From assembly GCF_014230085.1 (NCBI RefSeq), contig NZ_JACHVB010000020.1:1-64000 (forward strand): a DNA stretch of 64,000 nucleotides, read 5' to 3'. Shown here in pieces: positions 32,224 through 40,806 of the stretch. The notes beneath the pieces were generated by a model, which was not told the DNA's origin, searched no databases, and worked only from the letters and a program-made list of their open reading frames with translations. A program made the position numbers and the translations under genes. The stretch's first letter is position 1; every line of letters starts with the position of its first letter. The stretch is from Ruficoccus amylovorans. Lineage in GTDB: Bacteria > Verrucomicrobiota > Verrucomicrobiia > Opitutales > Cerasicoccaceae.

Positions 32224-34470
32224 ATGAAAGCGCGCCGACATGTGCTGGCCTGGCTGGGCCTTGTGCTTCCGACCCTGGCGGTCGGCGCGCTCGCGTTCTG
32301 GCTGCTGGGCCGCGAGCAATCGCGGCTCGACACGCTGGCCCGCGAGTCGGAGCAGGCCCGCGCCCGTACCGTGGCCGACAATCTCGACCTCATCATGGCC
32401 GAGATCAAGACCGGCGTCATGCAAGCGCTCGAAGCCGCTTCCGGCCCCGGCGACGAGCAGGCCCGCTTACGCGAGTTGGTAGAGAGCAATCCTTTTGTAG
32501 GTGCCTTCGCGGTCTGGGAGTCAGACGGATCTCTCATGGTGGAAGGCGGTGCTTTCGGGGAAACCTCCGGCGGCGAGAGCGGCACGGGTGACCGCTCGCC
32601 GCGTTCGCTGGATGGGAGAAAAATCGCCGTCGAGCCGACCGACGAAGTATTTGCCTACCACTACCTGTCGGGCCGGAAAGAACTCCCGTGGAACCAGCCA
32701 GCTCCCGAGTCGGAAAACGTCAGCACGGCTACCGCCGCTGGTGATCTTGCCAAGGCTTCCGCAGACGGGGCACCAGAGTTTGCGCCAGTGGCGACAGCCT
32801 TCGCTCCGGACGAGCTGGAGCGGGATGCCGACGCGAGCGTTGGAGAAGCGTCCAGCGGCTCTTACGCCAACGTGAAAGCCAGCCGCCAGAGCATCCGCGA
32901 GATTTCACAGCAGAACGTGCTGGCGCTCAACCTGCAACGCGCGCAGGAAGTGCAGGAGGCTCAAGCGGTCTCGGAAAACCAGCAGATGCAATCGCGGGCC
33001 TTGTCGGCCAAGACGGAACTGGCTCCGTCGGATACGGTTGGCACCGAGGTCGCGGTGGCCAGTGACGCCGACGCTATCTCAGCGCGGCGCGGAGTGAGTG
33101 CCGGGAGTGTGCAAGCCACGACCGCGATACTTGCGGATACGAGCCAGCCGGTCCCTGGACGTAACACTGATTCTCCGCCCGGTGCCGCTTCCCCCGTCCT
33201 GGATGTGGGCGGCGATACCGACTCGATGCTGGCCGCGGGCGGGCAACTGGAGTGGATGCCCGAAGCCTCACCCGTGTCGCTCTCGGTGCCGGAGCAACGA
33301 CCGGCTTTGCTTTTACCTCAAAATGATCTCCTTGATGGAATTTTCGTAGACCGGACGCAGGCGCGTTCCGGCTGGGTCGAGCGGACCGACGGCCAGCCCG
33401 GCTGGCTGGCCTGGTATCAACTCGTACCGGACGGACGTGTGACGGCGGTGCTGTTGGAAAGGGACGCCGTGCTCGTCCAGCTTCGGGGCGCGATTCCCGA
33501 GGGGTGGAACAGCGCGAGCCTGCTCAGCCCCGACGGCGTTGCGGTTTTCGATGCCTATTCCCGCTACGGTTCGGGCGGGGAGTCGGTGTATCGAAAAATG
33601 GATACAATCGCGGTCGGCACCGAGCTTCCCGGCTGGCGGCTCGGCGTCCCTCCTGGCCCCGTCGGGGGAGGACGCGGGTTCTTTTTGCTGGGCGGCTTGC
33701 TGGTGGCGGTGCTGTGCGCGGCCACGCTCGGGGCGGGGACGTTACTGTTATTGCAGGCCCGCCGGGACGCACGCGAAGCCGCCCGCAAGACGACCTTTGT
33801 TTCTAATGTCTCCCATGAGCTGCGCACCCCTCTGACCACCATCCGCATGTACGCCGAGATGCTGGAGGAGGGCCGCGTGACGGACGAGGAACGCCGCACG
33901 CGCTATCTCGGGACAATTACCGCCGAGACGCAGCGCCTGAGCCGCTTGGTGGACAATGTGCTCGATTTCAGCCGTCTGGAGCAGGGCCGCAAGAAGTACC
34001 GGCTTGAGCCGGTCGATGTCGCCGCCGTGGTGGCGTCGGTGCTGGAGACACTCGGCCCACGCTTGCGCGAGGCCGGGATGGAAATTTTCCGGGAAACTCC
34101 CGCCGTGCCGTTACTCGCCCACAGCGACCGCGACGCGCTTGGACAGGTCTTGCTCAATCTCGTGGACAATGCCCTCAAGTACGCCGCCGGAGGGAAGCTC
34201 CTGCGCATCGCGTTGGAGTCTGCGTCCGGGGGGCGGCTACGCCTGCTGGTTGAGGATCGCGGCCCGGGCATCCCGACGCGTGACCGGGAGCGGGCCTTCG
34301 GGGCTTTTCAACGCCTGGACGAGAGCCTGACCGCCGCCACGCCCGGCTCCGGGCTGGGGTTGTCGATCTGCCGGGGGCTGTTGCGGGATTTGGGCGGCGA
34401 CATCGAACTACTCTCCGCCGAAAAAAACGGCTGCCGCTTTGTTATCACTTTACCCCTTGCAAACTCATGA
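32224..34470 (+). CDS. Membrane sensor histidine kinase with long extracytoplasmic region
   Basis: A 748-aa kinase from ATG 32224. It has a membrane helix at about 8-28, a large extracytoplasmic part (about 30-480) and a second helix (about 484-510). HisKA follows with H531 in NVSHELRTPLTTIR, then HATPase_c with NLVDNALKYAAGG, DRGPGIP and GSGLGLSICRGLL. The outer part has a Ser/Ala/Glu-rich disordered stretch (about 150-360) with a coiled-coil-like segment (about 222-262). The regulator gene follows with a 4-bp ATGA overlap. The signal may be relayed by the VWA or SIMPL proteins upstream. Confidence 0.9.
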   Translation: MKARRHVLAWLGLVLPTLAVGALAFWLLGREQSRLDTLARESEQARARTVADNLDLIMAEIKTGVMQALEAASGPGDEQARLRELVESNPFVGAFAVWESDGSLMVEGGAFGETSGGESGTGDRSPRSLDGRKIAVEPTDEVFAYHYLSGRKELPWNQPAPESENVSTATAAGDLAKASADGAPEFAPVATAFAPDELERDADASVGEASSGSYANVKASRQSIREISQQNVLALNLQRAQEVQEAQAVSENQQMQSRALSAKTELAPSDTVGTEVAVASDADAISARRGVSAGSVQATTAILADTSQPVPGRNTDSPPGAASPVLDVGGDTDSMLAAGGQLEWMPEASPVSLSVPEQRPALLLPQNDLLDGIFVDRTQARSGWVERTDGQPGWLAWYQLVPDGRVTAVLLERDAVLVQLRGAIPEGWNSASLLSPDGVAVFDAYSRYGSGGESVYRKMDTIAVGTELPGWRLGVPPGPVGGGRGFFLLGGLLVAVLCAATLGAGTLLLLQARRDAREAARKTTFVSNVSHELRTPLTTIRMYAEMLEEGRVTDEERRTRYLGTITAETQRLSRLVDNVLDFSRLEQGRKKYRLEPVDVAAVVASVLETLGPRLREAGMEIFRETPAVPLLAHSDRDALGQVLLNLVDNALKYAAGGKLLRIALESASGGRLRLLVEDRGPGIPTRDRERAFGAFQRLDESLTAATPGSGLGLSICRGLLRDLGGDIELLSAEKNGCRFVITLPLANS

Positions 34471-35168
34471 AACGCCGCCGCCTCCTCATCGCCGAAGACG
34501 ACGCCAACATCCGCACCGGGCTCGTCGATGTTCTCGAAAGCGAGGGCTATGAAGTCCTCGCCGCCAACGACGGGCAGTCCGCCCTGGCGTTGGCGAAGCA
34601 GGGCGGGTTCGACCTGATCCTGCTTGATGTGATGATGCCCGCGCTCAGCGGCTATGAGGTGTGCCGCGAGGTGCGCCGCCGCGACAGCCGGGTGCCGGTT
34701 ATTATGCTCACGGCCAAGGGCGAGGAGATCGACAAAGTGGTCGGCCTCGAACTGGGAGCGGACGATTACATCACCAAACCCTTCGGGGTGCGCGAACTGC
34801 TGGCGCGGATCGCGGCGGTCCTGCGCCGTAGCGGTCCGCAGGAGGAAGCGGAGCCGGAAAGCGAACCCTTTGATTTCGGCACGGCACGGATCGACCCGAA
34901 GCGGATGGAGGCCGTGGTCGGCGGTGAGGCCGTGGCGCTGACCCCGCGCGAGATGAAGCTTGTCCAGTACTTCCACCGGCATCCGGGCGAAGCTCTCAGC
35001 CGCGACGCCTTACTCAACGCCGCCTGGGGCATTGACTACCTGGGAACCACCCGCACGCTGGATCAGCATATGGCCCAGTTGCGCAAAAAGCTGGAGTCAG
35101 ATCCGGCGCGCCCCGGTACGCTTCTGACCGTGCACGGGCATGGCTACCGCTATGAGCCGGGGGCGTAA
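34467..35168 (+). CDS. OmpR-family response regulator
   Basis: A 233-aa protein. The receiver domain (about 4-118) has acidic pocket residues EDD near the N-terminus, the phospho-acceptor D54 in LLDVMMP, and K in DYITKPF. The winged-helix output domain (about 138-230) has LTPREMKLVQYFHRHPGEALSRD and RTLDQHMAQLRKKLE. It is translationally coupled to the kinase. Its class binds direct repeats with 11-bp period, which matches the TGAC array upstream of its own operon, suggesting autoregulation. Confidence 0.93.
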   Translation: MKRRRLLIAEDDANIRTGLVDVLESEGYEVLAANDGQSALALAKQGGFDLILLDVMMPALSGYEVCREVRRRDSRVPVIMLTAKGEEIDKVVGLELGADDYITKPFGVRELLARIAAVLRRSGPQEEAEPESEPFDFGTARIDPKRMEAVVGGEAVALTPREMKLVQYFHRHPGEALSRDALLNAAWGIDYLGTTRTLDQHMAQLRKKLESDPARPGTLLTVHGHGYRYEPGA

Positions 35169-35184
35169 GTGCGCCCCCCGGCTC
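35154..35184 (+). terminator. Hairpin overlapping the regulator stop codon
   Basis: A strong GC stem: GAGCCGGGGGCG (35154-35165) pairs with CGCCCCCCGGCTC (35172-35184), with one bulged base and a 6-base loop holding the TAA stop. It is followed by only a weak T-rich stretch. It may be the 3' end of the operon, though not a textbook intrinsic terminator. Confidence 0.45.
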
Positions 35185-35225
35185 CTGCGATGGTTTATAC
35201 ACTTACACTAAGAGGAAAGGTCGGC

Positions 35226-36815
35226 TCAGGCCGTGCGGCGGGAACGCCGGCGCAGCCACACCGAGCAAGCCAGCCCGAGCAAGCCCGCGCCCAGGGCGAT
35301 GTCCGCCGGTTCGGGCACGAGCACTTCGGTGACGGCGTAGGTGCCGTTTCCACTGACCAGCAGGTTGTAATAGCCCTCCTCGTAGCTGTCAAAAACCTGG
35401 TCGGGAGTTTCGATCCACGCTTCGCCGTCGTAGGTCCAGAAGGTCAGTTCTGACTCTTCGTTTACTGAGACTGTACGGAAAGACAGCAGCACGGTTTCCT
35501 CACCGGTGGAGCTGAGAGAAACGATATAGGCGGCGGAGTAATCGAAGTCTCCGGCAGGGCCACTGGTGGCAGTCACGCTGAGATCGCCGGTGCCGGCGTC
35601 GTCGGCGAGGGCAACGACCAATGCGCCATCGTCCACAACATAGCGCATGCCCGAGAGCGCAGTCGAGGTCAGCGCGGTGAGGTAGGCGGTTGGTGCGCTG
35701 ACGTTCAACGCCGAGCCGTTCCAGGTGCCGCCATAGGCACGGATCGTGCCGGTGTTGTCAATCGGTTCGTCGAGACTGAGCGGCAGGTACACGCCCGCGC
35801 CCAGGTTGCCGAGGGAGAAGAGATTGATCGTGCCCGCGTTGTCGATCCCTTCCGCCGTCACAAGCGTGTGGCCTTGGGAAACGCCCAGGTTGAGCGTGCC
35901 GTTGGCGGATATAATGACATCGCCCCCGGTGTTGACCGAACCGCCATTCGTCACGACGAGGGTTCCTTCACCCTCATTTCCAAGGTAAATATCATCTGTG
36001 CTTGTCCAGGTTGATCCACTGTCTTTGACCAATATGACTCCTGTGCTGCCACTGGAATAACCGAGGACGCCGATGTTAGTGGTCAGGCTGGCACCGCTTG
36101 TCACGGTAAGGATACCTGCGCCTTCCGAGCCGACGTACAGGCTGTTCCAGGCCTTGAATTCAGCGCCGAGACCATCCACGGAAACGAAGCCTTCGCTGCC
36201 ATTGTTAACGCCGATGGTTACGTTGCTGGCAGATGCACCGGCCCCGGCCTCGACAAAGAGTATGCCATCCTCGTACTCGCCAACGGTGAGATTCCCGGTC
36301 GTGGCCCAGACCGAGTCGGCGTCCTTGATCGTGACTGTACCGGTGCCGACGTAACCGATGTTGCTCGTGCTGGTGCTGACGGTGGCGCCGCCGGAAATAT
36401 TAAGCACACCGACCCCGTCATAGCCGATGCTGGTAAAGCCTGCGCCGGTCCAACTGGAGTCCTCGCCTTGCACGTTGAGCTTGCCGATAGCGGCAGATTG
36501 GTAGCCGAGGTACGTATGGTTACTGGCCAGGCTGGAGCCGCCGTCGATGGTGACTTCTCCCAGATCATCATAGCCGATATACATATCGGTTCCGCTGTCG
36601 CCGCCGCTATTCCAGAAGGCCTCACCCGTTGTCGGGTAAGTGCTGCCGGTGGGTGTGACTGAGGCACTGGCCAGCGAGCTTCCGAGCAGGCAGAAAATAA
36701 CCCGTAGCGCGGACTGCTTGTCGCGGGCGAATTTCAGGCTCAGCAGGCCAAGGGCGGACGATGAGGCGCGGCGCGGCGCGTTTTCCTTTATGGAGGGTCG
36801 GCAGGTATCAAACAT
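35226..36815 (-). CDS. PEP-CTERM protein with T5SS-type beta-helix repeats
   Basis: A 529-aa exported protein. After a basic leader and a hydrophobic signal (about 37-52), residues about 65-340 hold some nine repeats of about 28 residues. These have recurring forms such as GYDGVGVLNISGGATVS, VGTGTVTIKDADSVW and VGSEGAGILTVTSGASL, the T5SS/PEP-CTERM-associated repeat, likely a right-handed beta helix. It ends with VPEPADIALGAGLLGLA, a membrane helix and RRRSRR, the PEP-CTERM sorting signal processed by exosortase. It is probably surface or matrix associated. The exosortase is not in the window. Confidence 0.88.
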   Translation of the reverse strand: MFDTCRPSIKENAPRRASSSALGLLSLKFARDKQSALRVIFCLLGSSLASASVTPTGSTYPTTGEAFWNSGGDSGTDMYIGYDDLGEVTIDGGSSLASNHTYLGYQSAAIGKLNVQGEDSSWTGAGFTSIGYDGVGVLNISGGATVSTSTSNIGYVGTGTVTIKDADSVWATTGNLTVGEYEDGILFVEAGAGASASNVTIGVNNGSEGFVSVDGLGAEFKAWNSLYVGSEGAGILTVTSGASLTTNIGVLGYSSGSTGVILVKDSGSTWTSTDDIYLGNEGEGTLVVTNGGSVNTGGDVIISANGTLNLGVSQGHTLVTAEGIDNAGTINLFSLGNLGAGVYLPLSLDEPIDNTGTIRAYGGTWNGSALNVSAPTAYLTALTSTALSGMRYVVDDGALVVALADDAGTGDLSVTATSGPAGDFDYSAAYIVSLSSTGEETVLLSFRTVSVNEESELTFWTYDGEAWIETPDQVFDSYEEGYYNLLVSGNGTYAVTEVLVPEPADIALGAGLLGLACSVWLRRRSRRTA

Positions 36816-37034
36816 AGCGATAGATCAGGTGAATTCTGGTTAGTCGGACCGGACTTTATCTCCATTGCGGGATGCGGACGGCTGGTGCGGTCACAACGCC
36901 CGAAACGAAGCAATCGCAACGGGCCCCTGACCAATTTATTATGGGCAGGCGTGAGAGGGTGCGACCGGTAGTTCCGAGCCGTCACTTTATCAAAACCGGG
37001 CTGAGGCGTCTATCCCCCTTTGGAGGGGGGGCGA

Positions 37035-37874
37035 TCAGGCGAAGCCGGGCAGCTCGCCGCGCACGCGCACCTTGATAGCGTGCGAACAAGCCTCGTCGCC
37101 GCGGCTCAGTACCGCATGAGTCGTGCGCAGGGCCCATAGGGTGGCGCAATGCCGGTTGGGCGTGCCGGTTTTATGGAAAATCCGCTTGATGTGATCCTTA
37201 ACCGTGTACAGCTCGATCCCGAGAATGACGGCGACTTCCTCGTTGCCCTTGCCGTCAGCGACGAGGGTAAGCACTTCGGCCTCGCGGGGAGTGAGCCCGG
37301 CAGTGGTCAGGGCCTGCGGGCACGGGGTTTCGCAGAGCATGTGCTCACGTTCGCGAGCCAGTCGGCGGGCACTTCCCAGAAGCGATTGACCGAGAATGAG
37401 CAGGTCACGTTCGTCCTCGGAATAGTCCGGTCCGCTCCTGCGCTCGATTCCGAAAAAGGAAATCTCGCCCGGTCCGGCGGGAACGTGGACGGCGCAGTGG
37501 TTGTCCAGCCCGAGGGGCTTCATCACCTCGGCGTAAACGTCGGTCTGACGAAAGGCCCGGGCGCTGTAAAAGTCGCGCCGCATGAAGGGGCGGCCTTCGT
37601 TTGTGTCGGGGTTCCAGTGAAAAAGTTCGTGTCCGGCCATCAGGTGGCCGAGGCGCTCGATCGCGGGGCGGAAGTCCGGTGTTTCCTCGTCCGCGCAAAT
37701 CTCCAGTTGGCGACTGTGGCAGTAGAGGGTGCCGAAGGCGATCAGTTCGCAGGGGATAAGGGCGCGCAGAAAGGCAAAGGCACGTTCGGCAAAATTGCCC
37801 AGACCGAGATTTGGCCTGAGCAGCAATTCGGACTCCTGGCAAAGCGTCCTGGCCTGGTCATGCGTGAGTGCCAT
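37035..37874 (-). CDS. LuxR-type transcriptional regulator
   Basis: A 279-aa protein. The C-terminal LuxR/FixJ helix-turn-helix (about 195-262) has LTPREAEVLTLVADGKGNEEVAVILGI in two blocks and TVKDHIKRIFHKTGTPNR. The N-terminal 180 residues look like a GAF/PAS-type sensor domain without a receiver, so it is not a classical response regulator. The gene lies between the PEP-CTERM gene and the thioredoxin gene, transcribed with neither obviously. The ligand is unknown. Confidence 0.85.
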   Translation of the reverse strand: MALTHDQARTLCQESELLLRPNLGLGNFAERAFAFLRALIPCELIAFGTLYCHSRQLEICADEETPDFRPAIERLGHLMAGHELFHWNPDTNEGRPFMRRDFYSARAFRQTDVYAEVMKPLGLDNHCAVHVPAGPGEISFFGIERRSGPDYSEDERDLLILGQSLLGSARRLAREREHMLCETPCPQALTTAGLTPREAEVLTLVADGKGNEEVAVILGIELYTVKDHIKRIFHKTGTPNRHCATLWALRTTHAVLSRGDEACSHAIKVRVRGELPGFA

Positions 37875-37950
37875 CGAACGCCAGCCATGCTGATTAGTTT
37901 TTTAGACAGGGTAAATGAAAAACAGTAATGAGATGGCTGCATGAAAAGCC

Positions 37951-38730
37951 TTACTTCACCTGCTGGGGGACGGGTTGTGAAGGCGGGAGCCAGGGATCGA
38001 AGCCGAGGCTGGGGGCGGTTCGCTCCAGTACCTGGGCGGCGACGACACGGACTTGCAAATCCTCGCTGTAGCGCGCCGGGGAGAGCAGGGCGGGGTCGCG
38101 CCGGGCGGCCTCGGTCAGCAGTTCCAGTCCCAGCCGGACCTGGAGCGGGTCGCGGGAGGCTGTGAGGGCGAATACCCGCGTCATCGTGTCGGCGGGGAGC
38201 GCTGTCTGCCGCTGGCGCAGCACGGCGCGAAGTTCGGCGGAGCTTTCGATCTGCTGGCGGGCGAGCGCCCATTGCTGGTCGGCGGCGGTGCGGCTCTTGC
38301 TCAGCCATTGCGCGAACTCCGGGGCTTCGCGGTAGCCGGTCAGCCTGCTGACAACCTGACCGCCTGGCGTGATGGTTTGGAAGTTGGGTACGCCGGAGAC
38401 GCCGAAGGCTTCGGCCACCTGCGGCTGCGCGTCGATGTCGATCAGGACCGTGACGTAATCGCCGAGTGCGGTGACGACCTCCGGGGTTTTCAGGGTGACG
38501 GCCTTCATCATCTGGCAGGGCTGACACCACGAGGCGGTGAAATAAACCAGCATCGGCAACTCCTCTCCCCGGGCGATTTGCCGGGCGGCGGAGTAGTCCG
38601 TCATCCAGGTCGGGCCGCTGGCGGATTCATTTGTGGCGGCTGGGTTGACTGTGGCTGTGCCCGTTTCCGCGGCCCGCGCCGGGCTAAGCGCGAAAATAGC
38701 AAAGGCGGTGGCGGTTAAAAAACGTCTCAT
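37951..38730 (-). CDS. Exported thioredoxin-fold protein
   Basis: A 259-aa protein from ATG 38730. It has a signal peptide (about 1-21), then a thioredoxin domain (about 42-155) with active site CQPC (C69, C72) in YFTASWCQPCQMMK, and the cis-Pro in VSGVPNFQT. The C-terminal 100 residues are helical, with HEAT-like helices, and of unknown role. It overlaps the upstream cytochrome gene by 4 bp (ATGA), the last gene of the long operon. A periplasmic CxxC protein next to a c-type cytochrome fits thiol reduction of haem-binding cysteines, though the partner is not proven. Confidence 0.85.
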   Translation of the reverse strand: MRRFLTATAFAIFALSPARAAETGTATVNPAATNESASGPTWMTDYSAARQIARGEELPMLVYFTASWCQPCQMMKAVTLKTPEVVTALGDYVTVLIDIDAQPQVAEAFGVSGVPNFQTITPGGQVVSRLTGYREAPEFAQWLSKSRTAADQQWALARQQIESSAELRAVLRQRQTALPADTMTRVFALTASRDPLQVRLGLELLTEAARRDPALLSPARYSEDLQVRVVAAQVLERTAPSLGFDPWLPPSQPVPQQVK

Positions 38731-40133
38731 GGCAGGCGGTTTCCGGTGCCGTGCTCGACGAGCGGCCACCAGGTTTCAAAATCGAAGGGACGGCTGAACG
38801 AGCCGTAATGGCACTTCGTGCAGTCGCCAGGGCCGAGCGGACGGAAGGTGAAGCTGACCGGGCCGCCCTTGAGCCGCTGCTCGACGTGAAGACTGCCGGG
38901 GCCGTGGCAGCTCTCGCAGCCGACATTGACGAGCTTGCGCCCCTCGAACTCACGCCGGTAGCCGCTGGGCGTGCGGAAGCCGACCGAGTGGCAGCCGATA
39001 CAGTTCGGGTCGGCATCGGAGCCGCTGGCGACAAGCGCTTCCCAGGCATGGGCGTGCCGGGAGTTCTCCCAGATACGGGCGGCTTCCTGGTGGCAGCCGA
39101 GACAGGCCGGGGTGCCGACGTATTCGGCCACGCGCTTGACGCCGGGGATCAGGTCGTCCTGGGCGCGTTCGGGGTGGTCAATGTCGAGGTCGGTGGCGCG
39201 GACTTCGGCGCGGAAGGTTTTGACCAGTTCCAGCACGGACTTGGCCTGCGGGACGTTCGGCTCCAGCAGCACAATTTCGTGCGCGGTGTTGCTGACGTGT
39301 CCGCCGGGCTCCACCGACACGTCTAGAATCCCCAGCGCCCGCGACTGGTTGGTCACGTAGGAAATCAGGCTCTGGTTCGCCCGCAGGAGTTTTTGCGCGG
39401 ACTGGGAAACGTCGCCGCCGAGGATCACGTCGGCTTCGAAGAACTGGTTGGCCAGCGCGCTGAGCTTGTTCTCGTCCGCGAAGGCCAGCAGCACGAGCAT
39501 GTCGGTTTCGGCGGCGAGCGGACCGACCACGCGGCTGAGCGCCAGTTCCATCGGTTCGACGAGGACGCCCTCGCCGGGGCCGTCGGGGAGGCTTTGCGGA
39601 TCGACCACGCCGACCAGTCCGATTCTCAGCCCGGCGCGTTCGACCACCAGGTAGGGCGCGGCCAGCGGGCGGCGCGTGTCCGCGTCGAGGACGTTTGCGC
39701 TCAGCAGCGGCACGGGCGAGGAGGAGGCGAGCAGGGCGAGGTCTTCCCGGCTCAGCGCGGCCTCTCGCGCCCCGAGGTTGGCTGCGGAGTAGTCCATCTG
39801 CGCGTAGGCTTCGAGGATGTAGCGGTACTCGATCAGGTTGTAGTCCTGCGGGCCGCGCAAAGCATCGCCGATGTCCACCTTGAGCGAGTGGTCGGCATCG
39901 GTCAGCATGTACATGGTGGAGAGCCGGGTCAGCCCCCCGAGCTGCCCGCTGAAGCAGTTGCACGGCGTGAGCATACCGCTGGTGTCACAGGTGAAAAAGA
40001 GCCGAAGCGGGACGGGTTCCTGAGGCGCGGACACTTCCGGGGACTGGCGCAGCGCGGAGCCCGCCCACAGGGCCGCCCCGACGAGACCGACGGCCACGAG
40101 GGAAAATAGAGCGACTGTTTTTTTACGGCTCAT
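38727..40133 (-). CDS. Metallophosphoesterase-like / tetraheme cytochrome c fusion
   Basis: A 468-aa exported protein. An N-terminal membrane helix (about 5-25) is followed by a Cys cluster (C49, C58, C60). A calcineurin/5'-nucleotidase-like region (about 43-300) contains KVDIGDAL and SAANLGARE. The C-terminal part is a cytochrome c-554-like domain with four CxxCH haem sites at residues 344, 378, 406 and 438. The gene lies in the MoxR/VWA operon before a thioredoxin. It is probably a periplasmic electron carrier; the nucleotidase part may be structural. Such fusions occur in related phyla, but the function is unproven. Confidence 0.85.
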   Translation of the reverse strand: MSRKKTVALFSLVAVGLVGAALWAGSALRQSPEVSAPQEPVPLRLFFTCDTSGMLTPCNCFSGQLGGLTRLSTMYMLTDADHSLKVDIGDALRGPQDYNLIEYRYILEAYAQMDYSAANLGAREAALSREDLALLASSSPVPLLSANVLDADTRRPLAAPYLVVERAGLRIGLVGVVDPQSLPDGPGEGVLVEPMELALSRVVGPLAAETDMLVLLAFADENKLSALANQFFEADVILGGDVSQSAQKLLRANQSLISYVTNQSRALGILDVSVEPGGHVSNTAHEIVLLEPNVPQAKSVLELVKTFRAEVRATDLDIDHPERAQDDLIPGVKRVAEYVGTPACLGCHQEAARIWENSRHAHAWEALVASGSDADPNCIGCHSVGFRTPSGYRREFEGRKLVNVGCESCHGPGSLHVEQRLKGGPVSFTFRPLGPGDCTKCHYGSFSRPFDFETWWPLVEHGTGNRLP

Positions 40134-40140
40134 GGCAGGT

Positions 40141-40806
40141 TCAATAGAGCAGGGCGTAGGTGAGGATGTTGACGTTGACCTTGACCGGCTCGCGGATTTC
40201 GTTGCCCCCGCAGCAGCAGCAACCGTCGGCGTTGGCCACGTCGTTGAGGCCCTCGCGGGAGTAGATCATGACGATGCGACCATTGATCTCCAGCCCTTCC
40301 AGCATGACGGTCTTGCCGTGCTTTTCGACCAGCCGCGTGATGTCATAGACGGTCGAGAAAAGCGGGTCAGACATTGGGATCTGCTTGAGCTTGTACTCGG
40401 GGAAAATGAGCTTGAGTTCGCGGCGCAGGGAGCGGTCCCAGTCGGCATTCGAGCAACTCGGGCTGGAGAGAATGAAGCCGCCGCCCATGAGGTACTGGCG
40501 CAGGTTCCGGCGCTCCTGCTCGGTGAGTTGAAAGACATCCTCGCCGGAGAAAACGCAAAAGGGGTGGTCAAAGACCCGGTCTTCCCCGAGCTTGACCGGG
40601 TGAAAGGCCGGATCGACAGTAAGGTTTGTCTCCTGGTTAACGGTTTCCAGAAAGCGGTCAGAGAAGCAAACCGAGGACTGGTCGCCGGCGTACACGAGGT
40701 TGCCGACGCGGATCGGGATGATGTTGTCCGGTGTGGCGGTGGTGGCCCGTAGCAGACCGGCGGCAAGGGTGAAAAGGACGGTGATGAGCGTGCGTGTTTT
40801 ATTCAT
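40141..40806 (-). CDS. DUF4159 protein with tetracysteine run
   Basis: A 221-aa protein from ATG 40806. It has a signal peptide (about 1-24) and the DUF4159 domain, a glutamine-amidotransferase-like fold (VGNLVYAGDQS, GGGFILSSPSC, LSTVYDI-like FSTVYDITRL, NVNILTYALLY). An unusual CCCC run (C196-C199) in ADGCCCCGGNE is encoded by TGC repeats. The frame remains open upstream to 41049, but that part overlaps the DUF4175 gene and is not the start. It is 8 bp inside the upstream gene's end, so coupled to it. Role unknown; it is commonly found beside MoxR/VWA genes. Confidence 0.82.
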   Translation of the reverse strand: MNKTRTLITVLFTLAAGLLRATTATPDNIIPIRVGNLVYAGDQSSVCFSDRFLETVNQETNLTVDPAFHPVKLGEDRVFDHPFCVFSGEDVFQLTEQERRNLRQYLMGGGFILSSPSCSNADWDRSLRRELKLIFPEYKLKQIPMSDPLFSTVYDITRLVEKHGKTVMLEGLEINGRIVMIYSREGLNDVANADGCCCCGGNEIREPVKVNVNILTYALLY

